Assembly (NCBI RefSeq): GCF_041146795.1
Contig: NC_135187.1
Location: 5,901,556-5,965,555, forward strand
From: Maylandia zebra
Lineage: Eukaryota > Chordata > Actinopteri > Cichliformes > Cichlidae
Length of the DNA: 64,000 nt
Reading direction: 5' to 3'
The position numbers and the translations under genes are program-made. Below are positions 21,650-32,463 of the stretch, in pieces (positions within the stretch are counted from its first letter, which is position 1; each line of letters starts with the position of its first letter). The notes under the pieces are model-generated. The model was not told where the DNA came from and searched no databases. It was given only the letters and a program-made list of their open reading frames with translations.

Positions 21650-22425
21650 TAGAACTTAACATGTGCAAAAACAGAATTGTTATGATGTGTCTTGTGATAT
21701 TACAAAGGTTGTTCAGGCTTAATGGTCATTTTGAAAGAAATAATATCTTGTTTTCTATTAGTGTGTCACCACCGTCAAATTTGTGTCACCACTGTCAGCA
21801 CCTTGTCAACTCCATAATATGGAGTTTTTGTTTATTTTTCTCTTTTGGAGAACCATATATTTTCCTCCCTCATGATCTTCCAATAAAAATACGTAATTTT
21901 CTCAATAAATGTGTCATTTGCATGCTGCTTAATATGATTGTTTCTTATAGAGATTAAATACAAGCTTCTGAAAATATGTATGACTGTAACTCTAATAATA
22001 AAAAGCCAAAACAATCTTACTTTTAAACATGATATAATTCGTTTGAATACATATGTGCATAAACAATAGAATAGAGAAGCTGCTAATAGTCAAAATAGCT
22101 GAAACAACTTAATTTAAAATATATATTTTTGCATTTCTTTGTGTCTGACGGTGTTGACACAAGCCTTGCACTTCTCCAGCAAAAACATAAATTATTAAAA
22201 AATGTTACACCTGGGAGATTGTACCAAAACATGGTGAGACAGCCAAAACTTTGTGTAACAATTATATGTAGATATGTTTTTGAAAACTCAAAAAATAGAT
22301 GTTAGAAAATTAAAACCTGTTTTGTCCCTAATCTCAGGAATCACTGGTTGAAAATACTATTTAACGTGCAGCCTAAGATGCACTCATTAAAAAAAAATTA
22401 TATTCCCTACTCTAACATTTACACA
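21650..22425. other. No recognised gene
   Basis: AT-rich sequence with no exon or repeat terminus that I recognise. Confidence 0.4.
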
Positions 22426-22427
22426 TA

Positions 22428-22830
22428 CTTCCATCCGCGTGGGCTTATCCTTTCCAGGGTCGCAGGGGGCGCTGGAGACTATCCCAGCTGTCATAGGGCG
22501 AGAGGGCATAGGGCAGCTGCACACCCTGGAAAGGTCTCCAGTCTGTCGCAGGGCTAATACATAGAGACACAGACAACCATTCGCACTCACATTCACACCT
22601 ATGGGCAATTTAGATTAATCAATTAACCTATCCCCACTAACTGCATGTCTTTGGACTGTGGGAGGAAGCCGGAGCACCAGAGTACCCGGAGGGAACCCAC
22701 GCAAACACTGGGAGAACATGCAAACTCCACACAGAAAGACCCCAGGCTGATGGTGGAACTGAACTCAGGACCTTCTTGCTGTGCAGCAGCAGTGCTAACT
22801 ACCATGCCAGCGTGCTGCCTGTATTTACAC
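22428..22830 (-). repeat. Common teleost interspersed repeat
   Basis: Carries the familiar blocks CACCCTGGAAAGGTCTCCAG, TGGACTGTGGGAGGAAGCCG and ACATGCAAACTCCACACAGA in order. The same family occurs in the opposite orientation at 62225-62545 and as a fragment at 53700-53830. No gene inside. Confidence 0.7.
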
Positions 22831-23269
22831 ATACTTAAAGGACAAAATGCAGCAGCGAACTCAGTGGACACACAGCAGCAGGTCTCTCTTCATCCTTGTT
22901 TTGCACAAGTAAAAAACAAAAATTGATGGTATAATTGATAAAAGGCAGTCTCGATTAATATTTTCCTCATTCAAAGTAATCAAAAAAAAACTTAGGGGCC
23001 CTTTAGCCCTAAGAACTAATACTTAGGGATGTTGCAATTAGGATGATTTGAAGTTCTGTCTCCACATGCTAATTTAACTGAAACCAGCCATGTTCTTGCC
23101 AACCAAATTACGCTTCGTCTTGTAAATAAATATTGTTTCATTAATGCTAGTTCAAATGTGTTTATGAGTTAATAAAATATGAAATTGTCAAATCACAATT
23201 GTTTTTCTTATTTTTTAAGTTAATAAAAAATAAGAAAAAGTTAGATGATATAAGCTGTAAAATCAGCAA

Positions 23270-23520
23270 ACAAAACTCTCAAAAGTGGCCCGGCTGTAGT
23301 AGGTCTCGACCTCCCGTTAGCTTCGAGATGGTGGGTGTCAGATCTCCGAAAACGTCGGAGCACTTTTGCAAATATGTGATGTCTTGTAAACCGAGCAGAT
23401 ATCTGACGTTTACACAACTACATTCACGCCTCAAAATAGCTTAAAAGTGTATTTTGTGACCCAGAAAGAGTAATATTACAACTAAGTAGCTGCCGCCATT
23501 GTTGGAATGCAACTTTTGCA
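23270..23520. repeat. Fragment related to the hAT element at 10844-11952
   Basis: Shared words with 11330-11515 include GAGCACTTTTGCAAATATGT-like sequence, TAATATTACAACTWAGTAGC and GCTGCCGCCATTGTTGG. Neither terminal repeat is present. Confidence 0.55.
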
Positions 23521-23845
23521 AGATATCGCAAAAGTCCGTCTTAATTTTTTTTTCTCCCATGTCCCCTGCGGGGCTCCGTAGTATCGGCGGCTCACCCACA
23601 TGTTGCAAAAAGGGCAGTGGGCTCGGTACTGAAGCACTCATCCTCGTCGCCAATTTGTTAAGTTTGTAATTAGGTCTTTAGGCGACGTCTGGGTTCAGCA
23701 CTTTATTTCAGGCTTTACAGCGGCACTCCATCTTTTCTCTCACCTGCTTTCTTCTTCTCCCCTCTCTCTTACCAGCCTCATTAGCGGCACCCCTGGTCTG
23801 ACAGGGTAACATCGTGTAATAATTTGCCTCCTTTGTTATAGAACC

Positions 23846-24128
23846 TTGTCATGCAACACAGAGCACCTGTATAAAAAAGCCCAAAGCCGACTGTACTTCC
23901 TCAGGAGGCTGAGGTCTTTTAACATCTGCAGGAAGCTCCTGAGGATGCTTTACCAGTCGGTGGTTGCTGGAGTACTTTTCTATGCTCTGGTGTGCTGGGA
24001 GAGCAGCACAGCAAAGAGGGACTCATCCAGGCTGGAAAAACTGATCAGGAAGGCTGGCTCTGTGGTCGACATGAAGCTGGACACTTTGGTGACAGTTGCA
24101 GAGAAAAGGACACTAAAGAAATTGCTAG
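23846..24128 (+). pseudogene. CR1/Rex1-like LINE fragment
   Basis: The frame SCNTEHLYKKAQSRLYFLRR through VAEKRTLKKL is closely similar to 12816-13095. It lacks the catalytic RT core. It is cut off abruptly near 24128, where Tc1 sequence begins. Confidence 0.85.
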
Positions 24129-24134
24129 ACAAGA

Positions 24135-24770
24135 AATGCCACCCCACACCATTACTGACCCACTGCCAAACTGGTCATGCTGGAGGATGTCGCAGGCAGC
24201 AGAACGTTCTCCACGGCGTCTCCAGACTCTGTCACTTCTGTCACATGTGCTCAGTGTGAACCTGCATTCATCTGTGAAGAGCACAGGGTTGTTGCCCTCC
24301 TACGACTTCCTCCACATCTCCTGATGCACTGGCCTGTCTCCTGCTAGCGCCTCCATGCTCTGGACACTACACTGACAGACACAGCAAACCTTGCCACAGC
24401 TCACATTGATGTGCCATCCTGGATGAGCTGCGCTACCTGAGCCATTTGTGTGGGTTGTAGACTCCATCTCATGCTACCACTAGAGTGAAATCACCGCCAG
24501 CATTTAAAGGTGACCAAAACATCAGGCAGAAAGCATCGGTACAGAGAGTGGTCTGTGGTCACTACCTGCAGAACCACTCCTTTATTGAGGAAGTCTTGAT
24601 ACTTGCCTATAATTTCCACCTTTTTTCTATTCCATTTGCACAACAGCATGTGAAGTTGATTGTCAGTGTTGCTTCCTAAGTGGACAGTTTGATTTCACAG
24701 AAGTGATTGACTTGGAGTTATATTGTGTTGTTTAGTTGTCCCCTTTATTTTTTGAGCAGTGTATATATTT
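24135..24770 (-). pseudogene. Tc1-like transposon fragment with one terminus
   Basis: The minus-strand frame 24045-24284 shows MLFTDECRFTLSTCDRSDRV and GSGSVMVWGGI, the first catalytic region of a Tc1-family transposase. The terminus at 24770 reads (minus) TACACTGCTCAAAAAATAAA. The other terminus and the C-terminal half are absent. It abuts the LINE fragment directly. Confidence 0.75.
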
Positions 24771-25036
24771 CCACTAAATTAGATTTTTTATTTTTTTATT
24801 ATTATTATTTTTTTGTGGTATTGAGAAACCTCTATGACAACAGCTCAGCAGATCAGATGGATCCTGAATCTCACTCAAATTCACTCAAATTCACTTTACA
24901 TTAAATATGAACTTTCTGCAATTTCTGATATTATTTGTGTGTATTTGCATTAAAGTTAACCTATTTGAGACACAGGTTTTAATAAAGAAAATTACTGGTC
25001 GAATAATGTTCAGATAGTGCCTAATCGTTGTCGTAA

Positions 25037-25921
25037 TCAATGGGGCTTTACATAAATTTTGTCAAATTTGGTGTACGTGTTGGGTCTTGCATCTCTCAAC
25101 TTTCTCTTCACAATATCCCACAGATTCTCTATGGGGTTCAGGTCAGGAGAGTTGGCAGGCCAATTGAGCACAGTAATACCATGGTCAGTAAACCATTTAC
25201 CAGTGGTTTTGGCACTGTGAGCAGGTGCCAGGTCGTGCTGAAAAATGAAATCTTCATCTCCATAAAGCTTTTCAGCAGATGGAAGCATGAAATGCTCCAA
25301 AATCTCCTGATAGCTAGCTGCATTGACCCTGCCCTTGATTAAACACAGTGGACCAACACCAGCAGCTGACATGGCACCCCAGACCATCACTGACTGTGGG
25401 TACTTGACACTGGACTTCAGGCATTTTGGCATTTCCCTCTCCCCAGTCTTCCTCCAGACTCTGGCACCTTGATTTCCGAATGACATACAAAAGTTGCTTT
25501 CATCCGAAAAAAGTACTTTGGACCACTGAGCAACAGTCCAGTGCTGCTTCTCTGTAGCCCAGGTCAGAAGCTTCTGCCGCTGTTTCTGGTTCAAAAGTGG
25601 CTTGACCTGGGGAATGCGGCACCTGTAGCCCATTTCCGGCACACGCCTGTACAAGGTGGCTCTGGATGTTTCTACTCCAGACTCAGTCCACTGCTTCCGC
25701 AGGTCCCCCAAGGTCTGGAATCAGTCCTTCTCCACAATCTTCCTCAGGGTCCGGTCACCTCTTCTTGTTGTGCAGCGTTTTCTTAAAACAATGAAAGGCT
25801 TGAACTACTTCAGTTGTGTGTAATGAATCTAAAATATATGAAAGTCTAATGTTTATCAGTACCTTGCAGAAAATAATGAACTTTATCACAATATGCTAAT
25901 TTCTTTGAGAAGGACCTGTAT
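25037..25921 (-). pseudogene. Tc1-like transposon, truncated, transposase nearly complete core
   Basis: The frame 25711-25037 encodes a DDE transposase core. The first aspartate is in KVLFSDESNF, the second in IFQHDLAPAHS, and the glutamate in SPDLNPIENLW, giving the DD34E spacing of Tc1 enzymes. The paired-type DNA-binding N-terminus is mostly missing and the last part of the C-terminus is replaced by unrelated residues (KFDKIYVKPH). The terminus at 25921 reads (minus) ACAGGTCCTTCTCAAAG; the opposite terminus is absent. It cannot move by itself. Confidence 0.85.
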
Positions 25922-26241
25922 ATGAAACACTCATGAGGTAGCTACTCTGATATGAACTGTTTGACAGTTTAGCAGCAGTAATGGCAAAGGATCACATACA
26001 CTTATTATTCATTTTATTGTTAAGTTACTGTGTTGTGTTGTGTTGTACATAGTGCCAATGTGGGACAGTTTTCCCATTTTATTGTAGTATTGTACTATGT
26101 ATGAGTGTGCAATGACAATAAAGAGTTATCATATCTTATCTGTCTCCTGTTTACAACTCAAAAACATGAAATACCACAAAAGCTGCATTCACAGAATACT
26201 TTAATATAAGAGGTTTAAATCTCTTAGTGCTATGTACTCTC

Positions 26242-27080
26242 TGTCACCGTCTATGGAAGTAATTCTATGGAATTAATGAACCCGTGGAAACGAAACTTGA
26301 CTTAAGTGAGGATAAGCTGTTTATTCAAAAACTGGTGACCAATACAAAGCAAAAGGCAAGAGGAAACTAAGGCTAAACTAACTGGACTAAACACTGGAAT
26401 ATCATGACATGACAACATGAACCCTGGATATGAACCACTTAAACACGATTACCTGAACATGACACATAAATAACATAACCTGACAATGAACAAAGGAAAA
26501 CTCACGGACTTAAAACACAGAGGGGTGACGAGGGAAGTAGAAACACATGGGAACAAAGCTGGGACGAACAGACATAACGAACCAGGGGAAACAAAACTAA
26601 ACACAATGAACACAAAACGAGAGACTGTCAAAATAAAACACACAGCAAGAAACAGGCAGGAACATTAGAAGAGGATTGACTGGGGAGACAGAGGAAGGAA
26701 ACACAAAGAGGGAAGGGAGACAAGTCATGGAGGGAAAGAGAGAGAGCTGGAGAAAGAAGGAGAGATGCAAAACGGGCTGTGAAGAACATACATAAATACA
26801 CACGAGAGACAGGGGTAACATGGAAACACAAGGGAGGCAACATTAAATAGAAAAGGGAAACAAGACGCAAGGACATACACACCCACAGACCGAGAGAAAG
26901 CGAGGGACACAGGACAACGACACAAAGGAAACCTCAAAAACAAGAAATTAAACTGAGATCACAGGAAAACTTTGCAGCAATAACAAGAATAAATTCAGGA
27001 CTGACTAGTGAAACTTAAATCATAATAGCACAGAAATATTCAAACAAAATAAACTCAGTCCAAGACCCAGAACCTTGACA
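26242..27080 (-). mobile_element. LTR-like element, purine-rich on the plus strand
   Basis: On the minus strand it starts TGTCAAGGTTCTGGG and ends ACGGTGACA, with an AATAAA-like TGAATAAACAGC near 26320 close to the end. This is the same architecture as the solo LTR at 41515-41846. The flanks do not form a clear target duplication. Open frames on the minus strand (rich in Ser, Leu, Phe, Val) reflect the pyrimidine bias and are not proteins. Confidence 0.45.
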
Positions 27081-27842
27081 ATATCAGGAATCTGTATGCT
27101 CCCAGCTAAAGCCAGAAGGCAATTTACAACATTCAGAGTGAGAAAACTATGAATCCATTTAAATCAGTGATAGATAAAAATGTTCAAATTCTGAAGATTA
27201 AAAAAAAAACAACAAAAAAAACATCAGAGAACATTTTTATTAGAGCATCAAAGCAGAGCTCACATCTGAAGCAACATTCTTTACTTAACCGAAATAAAAA
27301 GTATATGAACTATTTTTAATCAAAATAAAATTTAGAATTAAAATAAAAGAAACACAAATAAATATATAAAATTAATAGGAACAAAATCTAATTGTAATGT
27401 TTCAACCAACTGTTGCCAAGTCTTTGTTCATAGGGGGTCATGCGATTCAGTGCATCTTCAATATGGAGAATTTTCATACAACTTTATAATGAAATAATAA
27501 AATGACAAAATTTCATTTCCAAATGAGAGTCTGTTGCTGTCATCCTTCAGATATTTTAGTGTCATTTGGAAAATACCACATGCTTTGTACGATTCCAATT
27601 TCTCAATAAAATTACACACTTCAGTTCTACCAAACAGTCATCATCAGATACATATCTATCAATAGAGTTAGTTTTGCTTTGTAGAAGACTTGTGATACTG
27701 CTGCATCGATACTATGACTACATACTGAAGCAAAATAAAATCACAAATGCATGAAATGTACACACAGGAGCTGCATACAGATGTCTGACCATGCACTAAT
27801 TTACAACAAGTGCAGCAGAATGTGATCATTACCTGTGCCTAA

Positions 27843-27848
27843 TTTATT
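27843..27848 (-). terminator. Candidate poly(A) signal for MHC locus B
   Basis: AATAAA on the minus strand lies about 100 bases past the locus B stop codon. The rest of 27081-27946 shows no gene. Confidence 0.45.
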
Positions 27849-27946
27849 CACTGGTGTTTTTAACATATGTATTTGAAACACTGAGGCGACAGCAGCAGCT
27901 GGAGGAAAGTCATACAGAGAGCGGAGTGAAGAACTTCTTAGGACAC

Positions 27947-27996
27947 TCAGCTTTGTGGATTTAGTCTCTCAGACTGCTCAGAGCCATCGTCAAGAG
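27947..27996 (-). CDS. Locus B exon 6, cytoplasmic tail
   Basis: Acceptor GATCTTCCAG precedes SLDDGSEQSERLNPQS and a TGA stop at 27949-27947. Phase matches exon 5. The tail is short and rich in Ser and acidic residues. Confidence 0.7.
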
Positions 27997-28387
27997 CTGG
28001 AAGATCAAAAGCATACAGTTTACACATATTTTAGCCTTTTCAAGGGTGTAATTTCTAGTGATTATTGAATACATGGCCCTTGCTTCCCAGCTATGAAAGT
28101 GAGAGGGAGATCAGGGCTGTTCAAGTGATCAGATCATGTGTAACAAAAAAGAACAAGTCTGTACTTTGTTTTACAATTAAATAATGCATATTATATCTCT
28201 AATAAATGTTCTACATTACTTACAGGATGTAGAACATTTAGCTGAAACAAACTAAAATCAACCATATCTGTTGTAATTTTGTGTCAATTTCCTTTTTACT
28301 TTGATTATTTCCTTCTCACCTCATCCTTCTACTGCCCTATAATCATTTTACTTGACATGAACTTGAACTAAACTTTAGATTTCTCAC

Positions 28388-28489
28388 ATTTTTTATTTAT
28401 GTAGGTCAAAAATGTCACAGCTGTGATGATGGTGAAAGCTAGAACAATCACTGCAGCAGCGATGAAGGTTCCCATGTCAGTGGGCTTTT
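28388..28489 (-). CDS. Locus B exon 5, transmembrane segment
   Basis: Acceptor GTTCAACAG and donor T|GTGAGA bound a 102-base exon: KPTDMGTF, then a hydrophobic helix IAAAVIVLAFTIITAVTFL, then TYINKK. This anchors the heavy chain in the membrane. Confidence 0.8.
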
Positions 28490-28881
28490 CTGTTGAACAA
28501 AATATGACAATACTTATAATAATGAACCAAAATGTGTGCAGTTACTAAAGAATAAGTGGAGAGAAAATCAAGGACCTGATAGTTGATGAGTCTAACATCG
28601 CTAAATGTCACACAAAGCCATCAAAACTTCATTACTTAAGCATTAGTTATGCGCCTTGTGCACTCTAAAGTAGTGATTCACCATAATGCAAATGGTACTT
28701 CATTACTTTAACCCAGTTTGAGATGCCATTTTTACGCCAGACTTATGCTACACTTGTAAAGACTTGTCTTTATTGATCAATAAGAATGGCAGTTAGGAAT
28801 TAAATTTGACAACTAAACTGTTTAGTTAACAACTTCATAATATCAAACTCAGTTTTCAAACCCTGCAGGATCCAGTCTTAC

Positions 28882-29184
28882 TCCAGTTGGTCCTGATCGC
28901 TGTTTTGTCCAGTTTGGTGATCATGTCCTCGTTCACACCAGAGAGCTGAAACACACAGTCGTACCTCTGCCAATCTTCAGGTGTGACTGATGAAAGTTTC
29001 AAATCAACACTCAACTGGAAGGTCCCATCATTGTTGGGGAGGATCTCTCCGGCATCTACACCTTCATGAAGCTCCTCTCCATCTTTCCTCCAGAACATCA
29101 AACCTCTGTCAGGATAGAAACCTGTAGCGTGGCAGGTGACTGGAGAGGAGGGAGTCTTCTGGAGGAGAGACACTGAGGGAAGAA
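28882..29184 (-). CDS. Locus B exon 4, alpha3 Ig-like domain
   Basis: Acceptor CTCTCCAG and donor A|GTAAGA bound a 303-base exon. It has the Ig C1 pattern: VTCHATGFYP, MFWRKDGEE, YDCVFQLSG, with both disulfide cysteines and the core Trp. This domain contacts beta2-microglobulin and CD8 in the family. Confidence 0.9.
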
Positions 29185-29299
29185 CTGGAGAGAGATTGGC
29201 AGTTGTCACATTCTTTTTTGAATTTTATTTTACTTTTAATGCAAGAAATCCATATTAACTTTCTATTCTATTATGTTTCATCAGATTCTGTAATCCTAC

Positions 29300-29500
29300 C
29301 TGCTGTCTGCAGAAAGCTCCTGCCATACTGCAAATACTCCTTTAAAAACTCAGGGCACCGATGACCTAAAAAGTTTTTGTTTAATTCTAATCGAGTTTTT
29401 TGAGCATCCCATCTCAGTTTGGTGAGGACAGCCTGTGGTTTTGGAGTGATCCATGTCAGTGTCTGCAGGTCCAATGCTAGAAGGTCTTCTCCATCATAAC
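29300..29500 (-). CDS. Locus B exon 3, downstream part of alpha2
   Basis: Holds DLQTLTWITPKPQ, the groove residues TKLRW, and HRCPEFLKEYLQYGRSFLQT, ending at donor G|GTAGGA. Its 5' part is separated by the L1 insertion. The two parts sum to 279 bases when one target duplication is counted, identical to the alpha2 exons of loci A and C. Confidence 0.9.
29485..29500 (+). repeat. Target-site duplication, copy 1
   Basis: tcttctccatcataac, identical to 31988-32003 and flanking the L1-type insertion on its poly(A) side. Confidence 0.95.
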
Positions 29501-29587
29501 TTTTTTTTTTTTTTTTTTTTTTCTAAATGACATCAGAAACAGCAGTATGCGACATTACGTGATGGCAGAGCTTCAGTTCATCCTTTG

Positions 29588-29623
<36 letters not shown>

Positions 29624-29883
29624 AAATAGGACAGGGGGAATGAATGAGAGAGAGAGGGGGAGAGAAAGAAAGAAAACCAAAGGGGAGAAGAGACGGTGAG
29701 AAGGGGGGGGAAGAGAGAGAAAAAAAAAAAAACTCCTGGGTCACCTGTATGGAGAAAAAAAAAACAAACAAACAAACAAACAAAAACAAACAGAGGAGAC
29801 AGCAAACAACAAAGAGCAACATAATAATAGAGAAAACAAAGCACCATCACAATAAACTAGCTAGTCATAGATATCAGTATTTA

Positions 29884-30381
29884 CTAAGTAATAAACGATA
29901 TTGTGCAGCACGCAAGATAGACAGCGCACAGTGTGCTTTGAGGCAGCAGCCAAGAAAGCTTTAGTCCGCGTCTGTGAAGGTTGAGGTCACCGCCAAGAAT
30001 GAGTGTGCAATCAAGGTGTTCAGAGAGTGCACTAAAAAAACCGTGGAAGAATGAGGGTTCATCAATATTTGGACCATATATACTAACAATACATAGTTTT
30101 TTGTTCAATATTGATAGTTTAATAATTAGAAATCTACCCTCTGGATCTATAACTGTATCGAGTACTGTAAAATTAACATTTTTATGTATTAAAATTGCTA
30201 CTCCCCGTTGTCTAGAATTATAACCGGCTGCAAACACGTTAGGAAACTCAGGTGTTTTAAGTTCATTTAAACCTGTGACAGGTTTGTGAGTTTCTTGTAA
30301 TAAAACAACATCTGCCTGTAGTTTTTTAAGCTGGTTAAATATTTTTAACCTCTTTCCTCTGGTGCCAGCTCCATGTGACAA
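29884..30381 (-). pseudogene. L1 ORF2 endonuclease fragment
   Basis: The frame shows LKKLQADVVLLQETHKP, the catalytic glutamate motif of AP-type endonucleases, then SIYGPN and LILGGDLN. After about base 29960 the sequence switches to 3' untranslated sequence, so the rest of the endonuclease and the whole reverse transcriptase are gone. Confidence 0.85.
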
Positions 30382-30931
30382 ACCTCAGCATGCCCTTAAT
30401 TGTGCGTGTATGTTTAATGATGTATGCTGGGTGTTTCGTTTAGACAGGTGGAGAGAATATGGAAACATCCCTTGTTTGTAAATAGAAAGAGAAAAAGAAG
30501 TGTGGTGAGAGACTCCATAAGTCTGACTATGTGTGTGAATATTCACTAATATGAACAAGCGTGGCTTGCTTATGTGTCCTGCAAGTCTGTGCGTGCTGTG
30601 AGGCTGTTGTGAATGTGCTGCCGTTGAGCTGATGTGTTTGCGTGATCGTGTTGTGAAAATATGGAGAAATAGAGGGTGTTGTTTGTAGGTGAGTGGGGGA
30701 GTAGGTGACCACAGCAGTGAAAGACAAGAGAAAGAAAGAAACCACATGAACTGTGAGCGACAACAAAAAAAAGGAAACGAAACGGAAACATTCCAATTAA
30801 AGCAATGACGGAGGGTGACGGTGTTATATCTGCTATGACATCCTACTGATATTACTAGGTTAAACACATTTTAAAGGAGAAAGTGTGAATGAATAAGAAA
30901 AGAGTGTAGCGGGTTCTTATCTGGAGTGCAG

Positions 30932-31720
30932 TCAGTATAACCACGGTGTGGTGCCGGGGTCGCGGTACAGCTGTCCGTCCACGTAGAGCCGGTCCACAGC
31001 GATGACAGCACGGGAGCCTTTCTGGATAAAGCTACGTCGAACTGGGAACAGGACCTTGCGTCGTTCCAGAATCTCTTTGGGGAACTGGTCGTTCACGCTG
31101 AAGTCCGTTCCTTTCAGCTCTCTGCCGCGACTCTTCACCTGTTCCTTCTGTTTGAATTGACTGAATTTGGCCACAATAGGCCGTGGTCTCCCGGTCCGCG
31201 ACCGCGCGCCCCCCAAGCAATGTACTCTATCGAAGTCGATGTTCTTTACGGTGTCCTCCGGCAGCTTCAGGTGGATTTTAATGAAGTTTTTCACCGTTGC
31301 CTCTGCGTCCTCTCCGGCAGTTTCTGGAATACCAGAAAACACAAGATTATCTCTCATGCTACGGGCTTGTAGATCGATAACGGACTCTTTTATTTTTTTA
31401 TTTTCAATGTTTAGCTGGGTCACGTTATCGGTGAGAGATTTAACCGACTCCCGTAGCGTGGCATTTTCAGCGGCAAGCGTTTCCACCTGCCGCTGGCTGA
31501 ATTCCAGGGATTCTCTCAGAGATTTAAATTCCCGGTGTAAAATCTCCACCAGGGACAGCCTCGCATCGAAACTGGACAATCGCTTGTCGATTGACTCCAG
31601 GATTTCTGCGATGTCTTTGCCGGCAGGCGATGTTGTACCGGGGGAGTCTGCCTGGCGACTTCTCTTCGATGACGGCGTCTCGATTTTGGCCAGGGAAGAT
31701 GCACTCTGGGCCTTATGCAT
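30932..31720 (-). CDS. L1 ORF1 protein, apparently intact
   Basis: This RNA-binding chaperone packages L1 RNA. The 262-codon frame is open. Residues about 35-125 form a heptad-rich coiled coil (trimer stalk). About 125-210 is an RRM-like core (DNLVFSGIPE) and about 215-255 a C-terminal domain (RRSFIQKG, VDRLYVDGQLY). The frame is also open upstream of the ATG, so the true start may lie further 5'. It sits inside MHC locus B, which shares its strand. Confidence 0.85.
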   Translation of the reverse strand: MHKAQSASSLAKIETPSSKRSRQADSPGTTSPAGKDIAEILESIDKRLSSFDARLSLVEILHREFKSLRESLEFSQRQVETLAAENATLRESVKSLTDNVTQLNIENKKIKESVIDLQARSMRDNLVFSGIPETAGEDAEATVKNFIKIHLKLPEDTVKNIDFDRVHCLGGARSRTGRPRPIVAKFSQFKQKEQVKSRGRELKGTDFSVNDQFPKEILERRKVLFPVRRSFIQKGSRAVIAVDRLYVDGQLYRDPGTTPWLY

Positions 31721-31987
31721 TACTAAATCTTGAAAACAGCGGTCGATGTAATCTTGGAGAGCGTCTAAACTCTCCCCGTTGTCCTCCAGGGTGTTAGAGA
31801 TGATAAAACAGATGTTGTTAGTTATATGACAATTGATTAGTATATTTGGTAATACTGAAGCTTGGAAAACCTTTGTTAAACTCTATGCTACCATTTGCTT
31901 TTTCTCCGCCAAAATCTCCGGCGTCTGACGTCACCTACAACATCACTTCCGTCACTTACCTCACTTCCGTCCGTCACTTCTGGACGC

Positions 31988-32003
31988 TCTTCTCCATCAT
32001 AAC
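31988..32003 (+). repeat. Target-site duplication, copy 2
   Basis: tcttctccatcataac, identical to 29485-29500, at the 5' end of the L1-type insertion. Confidence 0.95.
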
Positions 32004-32081
32004 TGTACAGATTGAACCCATTAATCTCACCAGTCTCATTATTCCACTCACAGCCATTCATCCTCTGGATGATATGAACAC
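32004..32081 (-). CDS. Locus B exon 3, upstream part of alpha2
   Basis: Acceptor TCTTTTCAG is followed by GVHIIQRMNGCEWNNETGE, with the first alpha2 cysteine. The frame runs through YSYDGE in the target duplication into the L1 element. Confidence 0.9.
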
Positions 32082-32202
32082 CTGAAAAGAGAGAAAGTAA
32101 CAGTAACTGTGGTAAAGCAGTACAATGTCAGCACAGCATAGTGAAACTGCACCTTTGGGACAAATCAACATTACAAAAGTAACAAGTGAAACAAATCAGT
32201 AC

Positions 32203-32463
32203 CTTCAGTTTGGTTGAAACGTTGCCTCAAAGTCTTAATTGTAGCCTTAAAGAAGTGATGACTGTCATGAGATTGTAAACTATACCACTCCAGGTGCTGA
32301 GGATGATCCTCAAAGAATTTAATCCAGTCTTTCTTTAGCTCTGCTCCTCTTACACTGTTGAAGTCACCTATCTGAACTTCATCAACAAGTGCACCAGCCA
32401 CAAACTCTGGGATACTCTGGACTCCAGAGGTTTCAGTGGAGAAAAACTTCAGGGAGTGTTTTA
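32203..32463 (-). CDS. Locus B exon 2, alpha1 domain
   Basis: The acceptor ATTTTACAG and donor G|GTACTG bound a 261-base open exon starting (V)KHSLKFFSTET and ending RQRFNQTEG. The alpha1 helix segment ELKKDWIKFFEDHPQ is typical of the family. Confidence 0.9.

Larger units (their letters stand above)
29501..31987 (-). mobile_element. L1-type LINE, internally deleted, inserted in MHC alpha2 exon
   Basis: The 2487-base element is on the minus strand: 5' region about 31987-31721, ORF1 31720-30932, a spacer, the endonuclease start of ORF2 near 30381-29960, then a 3' untranslated end with CT-rich tracts and a poly(A) tail next to 29504. A long A-run (minus strand) also sits at 29590-29620. The reverse transcriptase is missing. 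The tail after about 29960 matches the LINE 3' region at 16865-17060, so an internal deletion joins ORF2 to the 3' untranslated region. A perfect 16-base target duplication flanks it. Such a copy would need another element's reverse transcriptase to move. Confidence 0.9.

Noticed and set aside
26449..26943. Minus-strand frames rich in Phe, Leu, Ser, Val that look like membrane proteins
   Set aside because: The plus strand is a purine-biased repeat, so the minus strand gives hydrophobic-looking frames. No start context, splice sites or family pattern was seen.
29523..29850. Frames with poly-Lys and poly-Phe near 29600
   Set aside because: They come from the A/T runs and CT-rich tracts of the L1 3' end.
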